Assembly: GCA_946545145.1 (NCBI GenBank)
Contig: CAMNNG010000012.1
Location: forward strand, 1-17,436
From: an uncultured Bacillota bacterium
Lineage (GTDB): Bacteria; Bacillota; Clostridia; Peptostreptococcales; Anaerovoracaceae
Length of the DNA stretch: 17,436 nucleotides
Direction of reading: 5' to 3'
Shown: one piece after another, positions 7,445 to 15,551 of the stretch
Numbering within the stretch: the stretch's first letter is position 1
Layout: every line of letters starts with the position of its first letter
Position numbers and translations under genes: made by a program
The notes under the pieces: model-generated
What the model was told of the DNA's origin: nothing
The model's input: the letters and a program-made list of their open reading frames with translations, nothing else
Databases searched by the model: none

Positions 7445-8836
7445 TTAAAAATCAGCCTGTTTAGGCGTTCTCGGGAACGGCAGCACGTCGCGGATGTTGC
7501 TCATGCCCGTGATATACATTATTATTCTCTCGAATCCGAGTCCGTAGCCGGAGTGGACTACTCCGCCGTACTTTCTCAGCTCGAGGTACCACCAGTAAGG
7601 CTCCTTGTCGAGACCGAACTCTTCCATGCGGCGCTCAAGCACGTCGAGTCTCTCTTCTCTCTGGCTTCCGCCGATGATCTCGCCGACGCCCGGTACGAGA
7701 AGGTCGCATGCAGCTACTGTCTCGTTGTCGTCGTTCAGTCTCATGTAGAATGCCTTGATATCCTTCGGATAGTTCGTTACGAATACCGGCTTTTTGTATA
7801 CTTCCTCAGTGATGTATCTCTCGTGCTCCGACTGCAGGTCGATGCCCCACTCTACCGGATACTCGAACTCGCGGTCAGCCTTCTTCAGGATCTCGACCGC
7901 CTCAGTGTATGTGATCCTCTCGAAGTCGTTGTCGACTACGTTGTGCAGCCTGTCGAGGAGGCCCTTGTCGACGAACTTGTTGAAGAACTCCATCTCCTCC
8001 GGAGCGTTCTCAAGTACGTAGTTGATGATGTATTTGATCATCTTCTCGCCCCAGTCCATGTTGCCCTCGAGGTCGCAGAAAGCGAACTCAGGCTCGATCA
8101 TCCAGAACTCCGAAGCGTGCCTTGCCGTGTTGGAGTTCTCGGCGCGGAACGTCGGTCCGAATGTGTATGTGTTCCTGAATGCCAGGGCGAAGATCTCAGC
8201 CTCGAGCTGTCCGCTTACTGTAAGCGAAGCCTTCTTGCCGAAGAAGTCCTCTTTGTAATCTACGTTTCCGTCTTCCATCGGCACATCGTCGAGGTCCAGA
8301 GTCGTTACCTGGAACATCTCGCCTGCGCCTTCGGCGTCGCTCGTCGTGATGATCGGCGGGTGCGCGTAAACGAAGTCGTTCTCCTGGAAGAACTTGTGGA
8401 TCGCGTAAGCAGCCAGCGAACGGACTCTGAATACAGCAGAGAACGTATTGCTGCGCGGTCTGAGGTGCGCGATCTCTCTGAGATACTCCATGCTGTGACG
8501 TTTTTTCTGGAGCGGATAGTCCGGATCGGAGCCGGCTTCTATCTCGATGCTCTTTGCCTTGATCTCGAACGGCTGCTTTGCGTCCGGTGTAAGGACGAAT
8601 GCTCCGTCGACCCTGAGAGCAGCAGAGATAGGCGCTTTGCTGATCTCCTGGTAGTTTTCCAGGATCTCCGCCTCATATACGACCTGCACGGATTTGAAGA
8701 ACGTACCGTCGTTGAGCTCGATGAAGCCGAACTTGTTGGATCCTCTGTTCGTCCTGATCCAGCCTCTGACAGTGATGTCCTTTCCTGCAAATTCCTCTGT
8801 TCTGCGGAACAGATCTCTTACTGTTATGTCTTTCAT
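7445..8836 (-). CDS. asnS: Asparaginyl-tRNA synthetase
   Basis: Class IIb synthetase charging tRNA-Asn. It has an N-terminal OB-fold anticodon domain (ITVRGWIRTNRGSNKFGFIELNDG), class II motif 2 (FRAENSNTARHASEFWMIEPE spread over the region near residue 215) and motif 3 (GYGLGFERIIMYITG, then NIRDVLPFPR at the C-terminus). The FPRTP ending and lack of extra domains separate it from AspRS. Two in-frame ATGs exist. The one at 8836 (MKDITVRDLF) has AAAAGGA 7 bases upstream, whereas the one at 8842 has it only one base away, so 8836 is preferred, giving 463 residues. The leader is only about 52 bases, so no T-box is present. Confidence 0.96.
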   Translation of the reverse strand: MKDITVRDLFRRTEEFAGKDITVRGWIRTNRGSNKFGFIELNDGTFFKSVQVVYEAEILENYQEISKAPISAALRVDGAFVLTPDAKQPFEIKAKSIEIEAGSDPDYPLQKKRHSMEYLREIAHLRPRSNTFSAVFRVRSLAAYAIHKFFQENDFVYAHPPIITTSDAEGAGEMFQVTTLDLDDVPMEDGNVDYKEDFFGKKASLTVSGQLEAEIFALAFRNTYTFGPTFRAENSNTARHASEFWMIEPEFAFCDLEGNMDWGEKMIKYIINYVLENAPEEMEFFNKFVDKGLLDRLHNVVDNDFERITYTEAVEILKKADREFEYPVEWGIDLQSEHERYITEEVYKKPVFVTNYPKDIKAFYMRLNDDNETVAACDLLVPGVGEIIGGSQREERLDVLERRMEEFGLDKEPYWWYLELRKYGGVVHSGYGLGFERIIMYITGMSNIRDVLPFPRTPKQADF

Positions 8837-8894
8837 GATCATTCCTTTTCGTGTTTTTTATAAATATACTTTTTTGTTTTCCTGTGACTTTTAA

Positions 8895-8923
8895 ATTCTA
8901 TATGTTTTTACGATGATAAACAA
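8895..8923 (-). promoter_or_regulatory. Promoter of asnS
   Basis: TTGTTT (8923-8918), 17-base spacer, TAGAAT (8900-8895) on the minus strand, in the AT-rich gap upstream of asnS. Predicted transcription starts near 8888, giving a leader of about 52 bases with the AAAAGGA ribosome binding site. Confidence 0.65.
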
Positions 8924-8957
8924 GTGGCAAAATGCTCGCCGCGCCGCCCTTCGGGCT

Positions 8958-9113
8958 TTATTTCTCTTCTTTTCTCCGGTGCGCGCCGCCGGGCTCCATG
9001 TCGTATGTCCCTTCAAGGTTTTTCAGTTTGCTGCTTGTGATCACCTTGATCACCGTTCCTATGCATATGACTGCTATCAGAACGATTATCGCTGCCATCC
9101 TGAGCGTATCCAT
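8958..9113 (-). CDS. Small single-span membrane protein, 51 residues, unrecognised
   Basis: I do not recognise this protein. ATG 9113 opens a 51-codon frame ending in TAA at 8958. A GGGAGG ribosome binding site sits 6 bases before the ATG, overlapping the end of the upstream acidic exoprotein gene (stop at 9128); the gap is 14 bases. The product has one hydrophobic span at about residues 7-25 (AAIIVLIAVICIGTVIKVI) followed by a polar, lysine- and arginine-rich tail (SSKLKNLEG, then HRRKEEK), suggesting a cytoplasmic C-terminus. The last gene of the ABC/LytTR operon, it may be an accessory or regulatory subunit of the transporter. That function is inferred only from position. Confidence 0.72.
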   Translation of the reverse strand: MDTLRMAAIIVLIAVICIGTVIKVITSSKLKNLEGTYDMEPGGAHRRKEEK

Positions 9114-9127
9114 CTATCTGCCTCCCA

Positions 9128-10075
9128 TCACGGTTTTCTGAGAGCTTTCTTCTGCTCGTGCCATCTGATTATCTTAAGGTCGCTCCTTATCCATCTGTAG
9201 AACGCCGCGGCTATCACCGCTGCAAGAGCGAAGATGCTGACTGTTATCGGGTCGGGGCCGCTGCCGCCGTCTTCTCCCTCTCCCGGCGCGACCGCAATGG
9301 CCTTGTCCTTTTCTCTTTCCTTGAGGCTGATCTTGGCTGTCTGCTTTTTCAGTTTTTCCTTCTCAGCATTGGACTTCTTCTTTGTGGAGGATGAAGAATC
9401 GATTCCGCCGTCACCTTCGTCGTCGAATTCTTCGTCGTCCTCTTCATTCTCGCTTCCGTCGTTGACGGAGATGGAGGATCCGTCATCCTCAGACGCCTTC
9501 TCGTCGTTCTTGGCGTTTTCTTCGTCTTCCTTCTTCTCGTTGTCAGCTTCGTCCTTGACGTACGTTACGTATACGTTCGTCTCTATGAAGCCTCCCGAGA
9601 CTCCTCCTCCCGAGACCTTGAGCTTTACGGTGCATCCCGCATAGCCCTCAGTCGGCGAAAGGTATTTGATCGTGTCCGTACCGGATACTCCGGTAACAGC
9701 TGCGCCCTCAGCTCCGCCGCTGAAGGTCGCGCCGGCCTTCTCTATGATGGTGCTCTCGAGATTTCCCGCCTCGAGGCACTTGTCTCTGTCCGTCGTCGTT
9801 AGATCTACATCAGCGACCGTAGCCTTCGCTTCGGTCTCGCTCTCGCCAGACGCCACAGTCATTATCGCCGCAAGGCCGTCATCGTTGTAATCACCGTAGG
9901 TGTTCTCGCCGTCTATGGGATTTCCCTCTTCATCGACTGCCTTCGCAGCTACGGTTATTTCGTATTGGTGTGTCGTTGACGGCGCGGCAGCCTCACTGCT
10001 TTTCGGCAGCCAAAGAGCGCCGGCCGCAGCCAGGGCGATGATGCATATTCCTATCAGTTTCGTGTATTTCTTCAC
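9128..10075 (-). CDS. Secreted acidic protein with C-terminal membrane anchor, unrecognised
   Basis: No family recognised. It starts with GTG at 10075, with AGGAG 7 bases before it. Of 315 residues, 1-31 form a signal peptide (MKKYTKLIG, hydrophobic core IIALAAAGALWLP, cleavage likely after SEAAA). A domain of about 140 residues (36-175) looks beta-rich, with Gly/Ser/Thr and two cysteines (DKCLEAG, GYAGCTV) that could pair outside the cell. A low-complexity linker (about 178-240) is packed with Asp, Glu and Ser (EEDDEEFDDEGDGG), then a Lys-rich stretch (235-265), then a span (about 278-296, TVSIFALAAVIAAAFY), and a basic tail (IRSDLKIIRWHEQKK) that would face the cytoplasm. It lies 49 bases behind the LytTR regulator in the ABC operon and could be a surface accessory or sensor. 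Confidence 0.8.
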   Translation of the reverse strand: MKKYTKLIGICIIALAAAGALWLPKSSEAAAPSTTHQYEITVAAKAVDEEGNPIDGENTYGDYNDDGLAAIMTVASGESETEAKATVADVDLTTTDRDKCLEAGNLESTIIEKAGATFSGGAEGAAVTGVSGTDTIKYLSPTEGYAGCTVKLKVSGGGVSGGFIETNVYVTYVKDEADNEKKEDEENAKNDEKASEDDGSSISVNDGSENEEDDEEFDDEGDGGIDSSSSTKKKSNAEKEKLKKQTAKISLKEREKDKAIAVAPGEGEDGGSGPDPITVSIFALAAVIAAAFYRWIRSDLKIIRWHEQKKALRKP

Positions 10076-10124
10076 TCTTATTCTCCTGCCGCTTTCGCGA
10101 TCTATTCGCTTACTGCCTTACCGC

Positions 10125-10826
10125 TTACTGCGTGTTGACCTCTTTGAACAGCTTCGCATACTTCGACGCGATCGGGACGATGTCGCCGTTGTCCATGACG
10201 ATCTCGCTGCCCCTGACGGTGTCGATGTGCTCAGCGTTCACGAGGAACGACTTGTGCGAACGGATGAAGTTCCGTCCGAACAGCTGGTTCTCGAGTTTGT
10301 CGATGGTCGAGTAGAACTCGAAGACTTCGGTTCCGTAGTGGACCTCGACTATCCTCTCGGATACTTCGAAGTATTTGATCTCGTCGATCGGTATGTTGCG
10401 CACATCTCCCGCGCACGCGAGCGTCAGTCTCTCGCGCTTCGCGTCCCTTGCCGAAAGGAGGGCGCCGCGCAGGACCTCCGAGAATTTTTCGAGGCTGACC
10501 GACCCCTTGAGGAGGTAGTTGAACGGCCTGACGTCGAACGATTCGAAGACCCTTTCCTTTTCGTCGGTCAGGAAGATGACTTCGCCGATGAAGCCGATGT
10601 CCCTGAGCTGGCGCACGGCCTCGATGCCGTCCATCTTCGCTTCGAAGTGTGTATCCATTATTATAACGTCGGCTTCGTTGGGCTCGTCGGAGAGTTCGAA
10701 CAGCATCTTTTCGCAGCTGTCCATCTCGTCGATCCTGGCCGGTCCGAATTCGGCCGCCCTGACCTCAACGAATTTTCTGTATGTGCCGACTACGCTTTTG
10801 TCGCTGTCACATAATATGATGCGCAT
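10125..10826 (-). CDS. LytTR-family response regulator (AgrA-like)
   Basis: Transcription regulator with an N-terminal receiver (1-120) and a C-terminal LytTR DNA-binding domain (about 130-233). In the receiver Asp7, the probable phosphoacceptor Asp58 (VIIMDTHFEAKMDG), the Thr of VIFLTD and the Lys of NYLLKG are in place. The second acidic position next to Asp7 is Ser8, and the usual MP after the phosphoacceptor is absent. The LytTR part shows IKYFEVSERIVEVHYG, FYSTIDKLENQL, FIRSHKSFLVNAEHI and a closing PIASKYAKLFKE, close to AgrA in layout. GGAGG lies before ATG 10826; the gene is 25 bases behind the second ABC gene. No histidine kinase gene is in the window, so its input is unknown. It probably controls the transporter operon. 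Confidence 0.92.
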   Translation of the reverse strand: MRIILCDSDKSVVGTYRKFVEVRAAEFGPARIDEMDSCEKMLFELSDEPNEADVIIMDTHFEAKMDGIEAVRQLRDIGFIGEVIFLTDEKERVFESFDVRPFNYLLKGSVSLEKFSEVLRGALLSARDAKRERLTLACAGDVRNIPIDEIKYFEVSERIVEVHYGTEVFEFYSTIDKLENQLFGRNFIRSHKSFLVNAEHIDTVRGSEIVMDNGDIVPIASKYAKLFKEVNTQ

Positions 10827-10851
10827 GCTTTTCCTCCAAAAAGTTTGTCCG

Positions 10852-13326
10852 TTAATCCACGTCTGTCCTTGCGAGTATCTGCGCCGGCACCTGCCTGATC
10901 GTCCTGGCTACAGGAAGCAGCCCGAACACGATGTTGAGCAGGAATATCAGAACCAGCGCCGCAAGCATGACGAGCGGGTTTAACACATAGTTTCCGGCCA
11001 GCACTTCATTGCCGGTCAGTTTGTAAAGGATATACGATCCGAAGGCGAAGCCCGGGATGCCGGCAAGCGTCGTGATCGCGAGTATCTCGCCGAGGAACAT
11101 CTTGTAGATGTCCTTCTTCTTGACGCCGATAGCCCTGTAGATGCCGATCTCCTTGATCCTCGAAAGGAAGGATGCCCTCATGATCAGGTATATCTCGAAG
11201 AACGATATGAGCAGTATGACCGCGGCCGTTATAAGGGCGCTCTTCATGCTGTTCATCTTCTTTCCTATATATTCTTTTTTCGCCTTGGCGTACGGATCGC
11301 TGACGCTGAAGCCTGCGTCTCTCAGTTCTGTAAGCGCCGCTTCCTTGTCCTCGGCATATACCGTTATGCCCGACTGCTTTTCGATGACGCTGTACATGAG
11401 AGTCTTCGAATTGACGAGCATCAGCGTCGTCTCGGAATCGCCGCTGTCCTCATAGTATCCGACGACCTTCAGCTTGTGGCCGTTGACCTTTTTGCTGATC
11501 GTCTTTCCGACCTTCATGTCGTTTGCGTAAAGGTCGCTGACGACGACTTCGTAGTCATTGACCGGTTTGACACCGCCGTCGAAGTCGTAGTTGTTGTAGT
11601 CTACGAGCTTGGCGTCCGTGCCGTCACCTTCCATTTCGGACTCGTCATAGTACATATCGTCGTACATTCCGCCGTCCTCGTTCATCATCTCGGCCTGATC
11701 TGCGCTCATGCTGCTGGCGATGAACGTCAGGAAGAGCGACGGGTCTGTGTAGATGTTCGGATCCTCTCTGTCCGTGACGCCTACGATGTAGAACTCGTTC
11801 TGCTCGTCGAGCTTGACTAGTTTTCCGAGGAACGACTTCGTTCCCGTCATGCCGGCCTGGGCGGCGGTTCCTTCCTTCGCCATCCTGTCGAGCACGAGCT
11901 TGTCGACGACGATCTCCTTCTTGTTCTTCGGCATCCTGCCGTAGAGTATGTCGTCATCCGTAATGTTCGCTATGCTCGTAAGCGAACCCGTAAGAACGCC
12001 GCTGGCGTTCGCCGTCTGCAGATAGCTGTCGTAGGGAAGCTGCAGGTTGAGCTGCGAATTTCCCGGCAGCACGTAGCCGACGGACTCGAAGTCCTCATAT
12101 TCGGTGTATGTCTTCGGATTGATCTTCTTTTCGCTTATCTTCAGATAATCCTTGTTGACCTCCGTGAAGTCCTTGTCTTCTATATTCATGACGCCCGCTA
12201 TGTTGCTGAGGGCGAATATGATGAACAGGGCCGAGAAGAAGAATCCCACAAGTATGATCTTCTTGATCGGCTTGTACTCCGACACCTTCCTGAAGCCGTC
12301 GCGGATCATCTGCTTCCATCCGATGATCGATGTGTAGCGCGGCTTTTTCCTCGGCGCGAGCTTTCTGGTCTCGAAGCGCTGGTTCAGGAAGTCCTCCTGG
12401 GTGATGCCGTGATAGTGGTCGTCTATCAGGTCGATGCTGGAAGCATCATCTACGACCTCTATCCTCCGTCTCTCATCGCTCCGTATATATATGTTGCCGT
12501 CCTTGACGACTATGTCTATCTTCACCTTCTTGTCGGAATCGCTGTAGACCATTATGTCGTCCTTTTCGTCGGAGTGGTCGGTCTGCCTTGCGAGATCCTT
12601 GAGGTATATCTTGTTGTCTATCCTGTAGTCGAGGGCCTCGGCCTTTTCGTTTTCCTCATCGGAAATGACCTCGCCGTCCCTCAGCCGGATGATCCTTCCG
12701 GCGTAGAAGTTCGCGAGCTCCTCTTCATGCGTTACGAGTATGACGAGGCGCTTTCTCGAGATCGAACGGATGATGTTCATGACCTCGATGGTGTTCCTGC
12801 TGTCGAGGTTTCCTGTCGGCTCGTCCGCGATGATGATGGCCGGATCCTTGACGATGGCCCTCGCTATGCCGACCCTCTGGCGCTCGCCGCCCGAGAGCAT
12901 GTCGGCGTATCTGTTGCGGTAGCGGTACATTCCGACCATCTCAAGAGCGTAGTTGACCTTCTCTCTGATCTCCGTCTTGCTCTTGACGTCGTTCATCCTG
13001 AGCACCATCGCCACGTTCTCGAAGACAGTCATATTGTCTACGAGGTTGTAGTTCTGGAAGATGTATCCGATGTTGCGGCTCCTGATCTCATCTATCTTCG
13101 ATGATGATCTTCCCGTTATCTGCTCTCCGTCTATGAAGACCTTTCCGCCCTGGACCTTGTCGAGTCCGCCGATGACGTTGAGGAGCGTCGTCTTGCCGCA
13201 TCCGCTCGGTCCGAGCAGAGCGACCAGGCCGGTCTTCTCGAATTCGAGAGTGGTGTTCTTGATGACGTGGATCTCATTCCGCTTGCCCTTGTTGAAATAC
13301 TTGTTGACTCCTTCAAGCTTTATCAT
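10852..13326 (-). CDS. ABC transporter, fused ATPase and FtsX/MacB-type permease (second of pair)
   Basis: The N-terminal ATPase (1-225) has Walker A GPSGCGKTT (39-47), signature LSGGERQRVGIARA, Walker B IIIADEPTGNLD and the H-loop VTHEE. A linker of roughly 100 residues with a charged beta-type stretch (VKIDIVVKDGNIYIRSDE) and a basic segment (LAPRKKPR) leads to membrane span 1 (about 350-370). An extracytoplasmic region of over 300 residues follows, then three C-terminal spans with the FtsX motif EIGIYRAIGVKKKDIYKMF. This is the MacB topology with ATPase at the N-terminus. The outer region contains a Met/Asp/Tyr-rich patch at DNA 11631-11709. A GTG (13332) and two ATGs (13329, 13326) are possible starts; GGGGAGG (13334-13340) favours 13326, 7 bases away. 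The start overlaps the stop of the first ABC gene, so translation is coupled. The substrate is unknown. Confidence 0.93.
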   Translation of the reverse strand: MIKLEGVNKYFNKGKRNEIHVIKNTTLEFEKTGLVALLGPSGCGKTTLLNVIGGLDKVQGGKVFIDGEQITGRSSSKIDEIRSRNIGYIFQNYNLVDNMTVFENVAMVLRMNDVKSKTEIREKVNYALEMVGMYRYRNRYADMLSGGERQRVGIARAIVKDPAIIIADEPTGNLDSRNTIEVMNIIRSISRKRLVILVTHEEELANFYAGRIIRLRDGEVISDEENEKAEALDYRIDNKIYLKDLARQTDHSDEKDDIMVYSDSDKKVKIDIVVKDGNIYIRSDERRRIEVVDDASSIDLIDDHYHGITQEDFLNQRFETRKLAPRKKPRYTSIIGWKQMIRDGFRKVSEYKPIKKIILVGFFFSALFIIFALSNIAGVMNIEDKDFTEVNKDYLKISEKKINPKTYTEYEDFESVGYVLPGNSQLNLQLPYDSYLQTANASGVLTGSLTSIANITDDDILYGRMPKNKKEIVVDKLVLDRMAKEGTAAQAGMTGTKSFLGKLVKLDEQNEFYIVGVTDREDPNIYTDPSLFLTFIASSMSADQAEMMNEDGGMYDDMYYDESEMEGDGTDAKLVDYNNYDFDGGVKPVNDYEVVVSDLYANDMKVGKTISKKVNGHKLKVVGYYEDSGDSETTLMLVNSKTLMYSVIEKQSGITVYAEDKEAALTELRDAGFSVSDPYAKAKKEYIGKKMNSMKSALITAAVILLISFFEIYLIMRASFLSRIKEIGIYRAIGVKKKDIYKMFLGEILAITTLAGIPGFAFGSYILYKLTGNEVLAGNYVLNPLVMLAALVLIFLLNIVFGLLPVARTIRQVPAQILARTDVD

Positions 13327-13328
13327 CA

Positions 13329-15551
13329 TCACACCTCCCCTCTGTAAGCCTGCATCGCCGAAGCCGCGAACAGTTTGCGCGCGGCGCGGCCGCTGATCAG
13401 ATACGACATGACGAGCAGCACGAGATACAGAAGCACGTATCCCTTGAAGCTCATGTATTCAGTCAGATATCTGATGTATTCGATGTTGATGATCTCATGC
13501 GATATCAGCAGCACCGCGATGAGGAATATCAGATACGCGATGCTGACGACCACCAGCATCTCTATGTCGAGTATCCTCTTGATGTCCTTTTTCGACATGC
13601 CGAGCATACGGACTATCGCGAAGTATGTGTCCCTGGACTTGAGTATCAGCCTTACGACGAAGTAAGCGATGAAGAACACGACAACAACGAGGAGCACCAT
13701 GAACGGCACCTGAACGATGCCCGTTATACCCTCGACGTCGAAGTCATTTGATACTGCGTCCTTGAGCGGCAGGTACTGCATCTTCATGTCCTTCAGCTGG
13801 GCCGCAACCGTATCGACCTCGTGGCTGTTCCTGGCATAGATGCTGACCTGATACGTTCCCTTGTCGAAGAGATCCTCGTAGTCCTTCGGACTGACGAAGA
13901 TGTCCGTCATGTGCTCTTCATATGTGTCCATTCCGATGTACTTGGAATATGTCTTTTCGTTGAAGTCCGACTGGTTCTTGAGGCGGGCCTTGCTCGTGAA
14001 GTACATGTTCTCGACGCTGATATTGATGTACTTTCCTGCAGCCTTTCCGTCGGAGTAGTAGTCGTTGAACTCCTCAGGCACGATGGCCGAGCCCTTTGCC
14101 AGACCGTCGAGCGGTATCAGCCTGTAGGAAGCGTACTCAGCCTCCGACTTGATGTCTTTGCTTCCGGCCTCGATCTTGACCTCGCTCGCCGCCATGTAAG
14201 CGTAAGCTCTCAGCTCTTCCATCTTGCCTTCCGTCAGATAGAGCTTCGAAGGCTCGTAGACGTCTTCATCCTCCGAGTTGATGTAAGCTATGCCGCTGAT
14301 CTTGATGTCGGTGAGCTTGCTGCCCGTCTCTTCGAGATAAAGGTCGCTCTTTCTTCCGATAACGTCCTCCGGCTCGCCCATGATCTCGCCCATCTCGGGG
14401 TCGGTCAGGATGACGGCTTCGGAGTCCTTGCTCGGCAGAGCTCCGTCTTCGATCTCCCTGGTGAGGGATTCTATCGGGTAGACGTTGCCGTAGAAGCTGA
14501 GGTATTCATTCTCTATGTTCACTGTCTTGTCGAGCATGACGTCGTCCTTGACGAGAGTCTTGACACCGTCCAGCTCTCTGAGTTTTGTGAGGGTCTCATC
14601 CGTGATGACGGACGAGTCTCTGTTCTTGACTATGATCCGGTCGTCGCTGTAGTTCTGGAAGAAGTTGTTGTATCCGAACTCGTTCGACGCCGACTGCGAT
14701 TCCTTGTAGTTCGTATATACTCCGGAGACCGAAAGCGTTACGAACAGGAATACTATAAGGAGCAGCAGGAACTTCGGTATGATGTTGAACGTGTTCCTGA
14801 CGCCGAGTTTTATCTTGCTGCTGTTCGTGAGTTTTCCCGTGACCGGGCCGCCCGTCATGCCGTCGAGGTTCCTTCTGGATACCACCTTGTCCTCGATGAC
14901 CCTGCCGTCGTTCATCCTGACGACGCGCGTCGCGTATTTCTCGAACTGATCGAAGTTGTGTGTTACGACTACTACCAGCTTGTCCTTCGCTATATCCGCC
15001 AGGAGGCTGATGATCTCTTCAGCGCTGGCGCTGTCGAGGTTGCCCGTCGGCTCGTCTGCTACGATGATCGAAGTATCCTTCGCAAGAGCTCTCGCTATCG
15101 AGACGCGCTGACGCTGTCCGCCCGAAAGACGTGAGACTTTCTGGTTCATGTGCTCCGTGAGGCCGACCTTTTCTATGATGTCGGGGACCTTCTCCTTGAT
15201 CACAGCCTCGCTGACGCCGTTGATCAGGAGTATGAGCTCTATGTTCTGATAAACGGTGTAGCTGTTGATGAGGTTGAAGTTCTGGAAGATGTTCCCGATG
15301 TATTTCTTGCGGTACTCTTCAAAATCCGCACCCGAATAGTGGCTGGTCTCGCGGCCCTCGATGAGCATCTCGCCCTCTTCATATGTGTCAAGACCGGATA
15401 TGACGTTGAGAAGCGTCGACTTTCCGCTTCCCGACTCACCGGTGATAACAACAAACTCACCAATGTCAAAATCGAGATTGACTTTGGTGATGCCGCTGGA
15501 GATCATCCCCTTGCTGTAATAGAATTTCGATACATTTCGAAGTTGTATCAT
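13329..15551 (-). CDS. ABC transporter, fused ATPase and FtsX/MacB-type permease (first of pair)
   Basis: Counting from ATG 15551 (MIQLRNVSKFY), the ATPase holds Walker A GESGSGKST (38-46), the Q-loop NIFQNFNL, signature LSGGQRQRVSIARAL (142-156), Walker B IIVADEPTGNLDS and VVVTHNF (near 198). Membrane span 1 is about 258-280 (FLLLLIVFLFVTLSVSG). An outer domain of over 300 residues and three C-terminal spans follow, with the FtsX motif FAIVRMLGMSKKDIKRI. MacB-like topology; no MacA or TolC partner is nearby. The frame can be extended to ATG 15620, adding 23 hydrophilic residues with a weaker AAGG site; I prefer 15551 because ATPase homology begins there and GGAAGGA precedes it. It and the next gene probably form a heterodimer, since each supplies one ATPase and four spans. 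The substrate (peptide, antibiotic or lipid-linked compound) cannot be read from sequence. Confidence 0.92.
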   Translation of the reverse strand: MIQLRNVSKFYYSKGMISSGITKVNLDFDIGEFVVITGESGSGKSTLLNVISGLDTYEEGEMLIEGRETSHYSGADFEEYRKKYIGNIFQNFNLINSYTVYQNIELILLINGVSEAVIKEKVPDIIEKVGLTEHMNQKVSRLSGGQRQRVSIARALAKDTSIIVADEPTGNLDSASAEEIISLLADIAKDKLVVVVTHNFDQFEKYATRVVRMNDGRVIEDKVVSRRNLDGMTGGPVTGKLTNSSKIKLGVRNTFNIIPKFLLLLIVFLFVTLSVSGVYTNYKESQSASNEFGYNNFFQNYSDDRIIVKNRDSSVITDETLTKLRELDGVKTLVKDDVMLDKTVNIENEYLSFYGNVYPIESLTREIEDGALPSKDSEAVILTDPEMGEIMGEPEDVIGRKSDLYLEETGSKLTDIKISGIAYINSEDEDVYEPSKLYLTEGKMEELRAYAYMAASEVKIEAGSKDIKSEAEYASYRLIPLDGLAKGSAIVPEEFNDYYSDGKAAGKYINISVENMYFTSKARLKNQSDFNEKTYSKYIGMDTYEEHMTDIFVSPKDYEDLFDKGTYQVSIYARNSHEVDTVAAQLKDMKMQYLPLKDAVSNDFDVEGITGIVQVPFMVLLVVVVFFIAYFVVRLILKSRDTYFAIVRMLGMSKKDIKRILDIEMLVVVSIAYLIFLIAVLLISHEIINIEYIRYLTEYMSFKGYVLLYLVLLVMSYLISGRAARKLFAASAMQAYRGEV

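Noticed and set aside
7425..7452. Imperfect inverted repeat around AGCG/CGCT behind asnS as its terminator
   Set aside because: The stem is only four strong pairs, flanked by A and T runs on the wrong side for a clear U-tail; it also overlaps the proposed -35 of the next promoter. Too weak to call.
8837..8894. T-box riboswitch for asnS or cysS
   Set aside because: The asnS leader is about 52 bases and the gap before cysS is 49 bases, both far too short for a T-box, and no specifier stem or terminator/antiterminator pair is visible.
8924..8957. Terminator for the ABC operon after the 51-residue gene
   Set aside because: Only a four-base stem (GCCC-GAA-GGGC) is present and no T-run follows, so no intrinsic terminator can be supported.
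10107..10131. Direct repeat CGCTTACTGC twice at a 15-base interval (plus strand), as a LytTR binding site
   Set aside because: One copy overlaps the stop codon of the regulator gene, the spacing does not fit the usual two-turn LytTR repeat arrangement, and the repeat lies inside the operon, not at a promoter.
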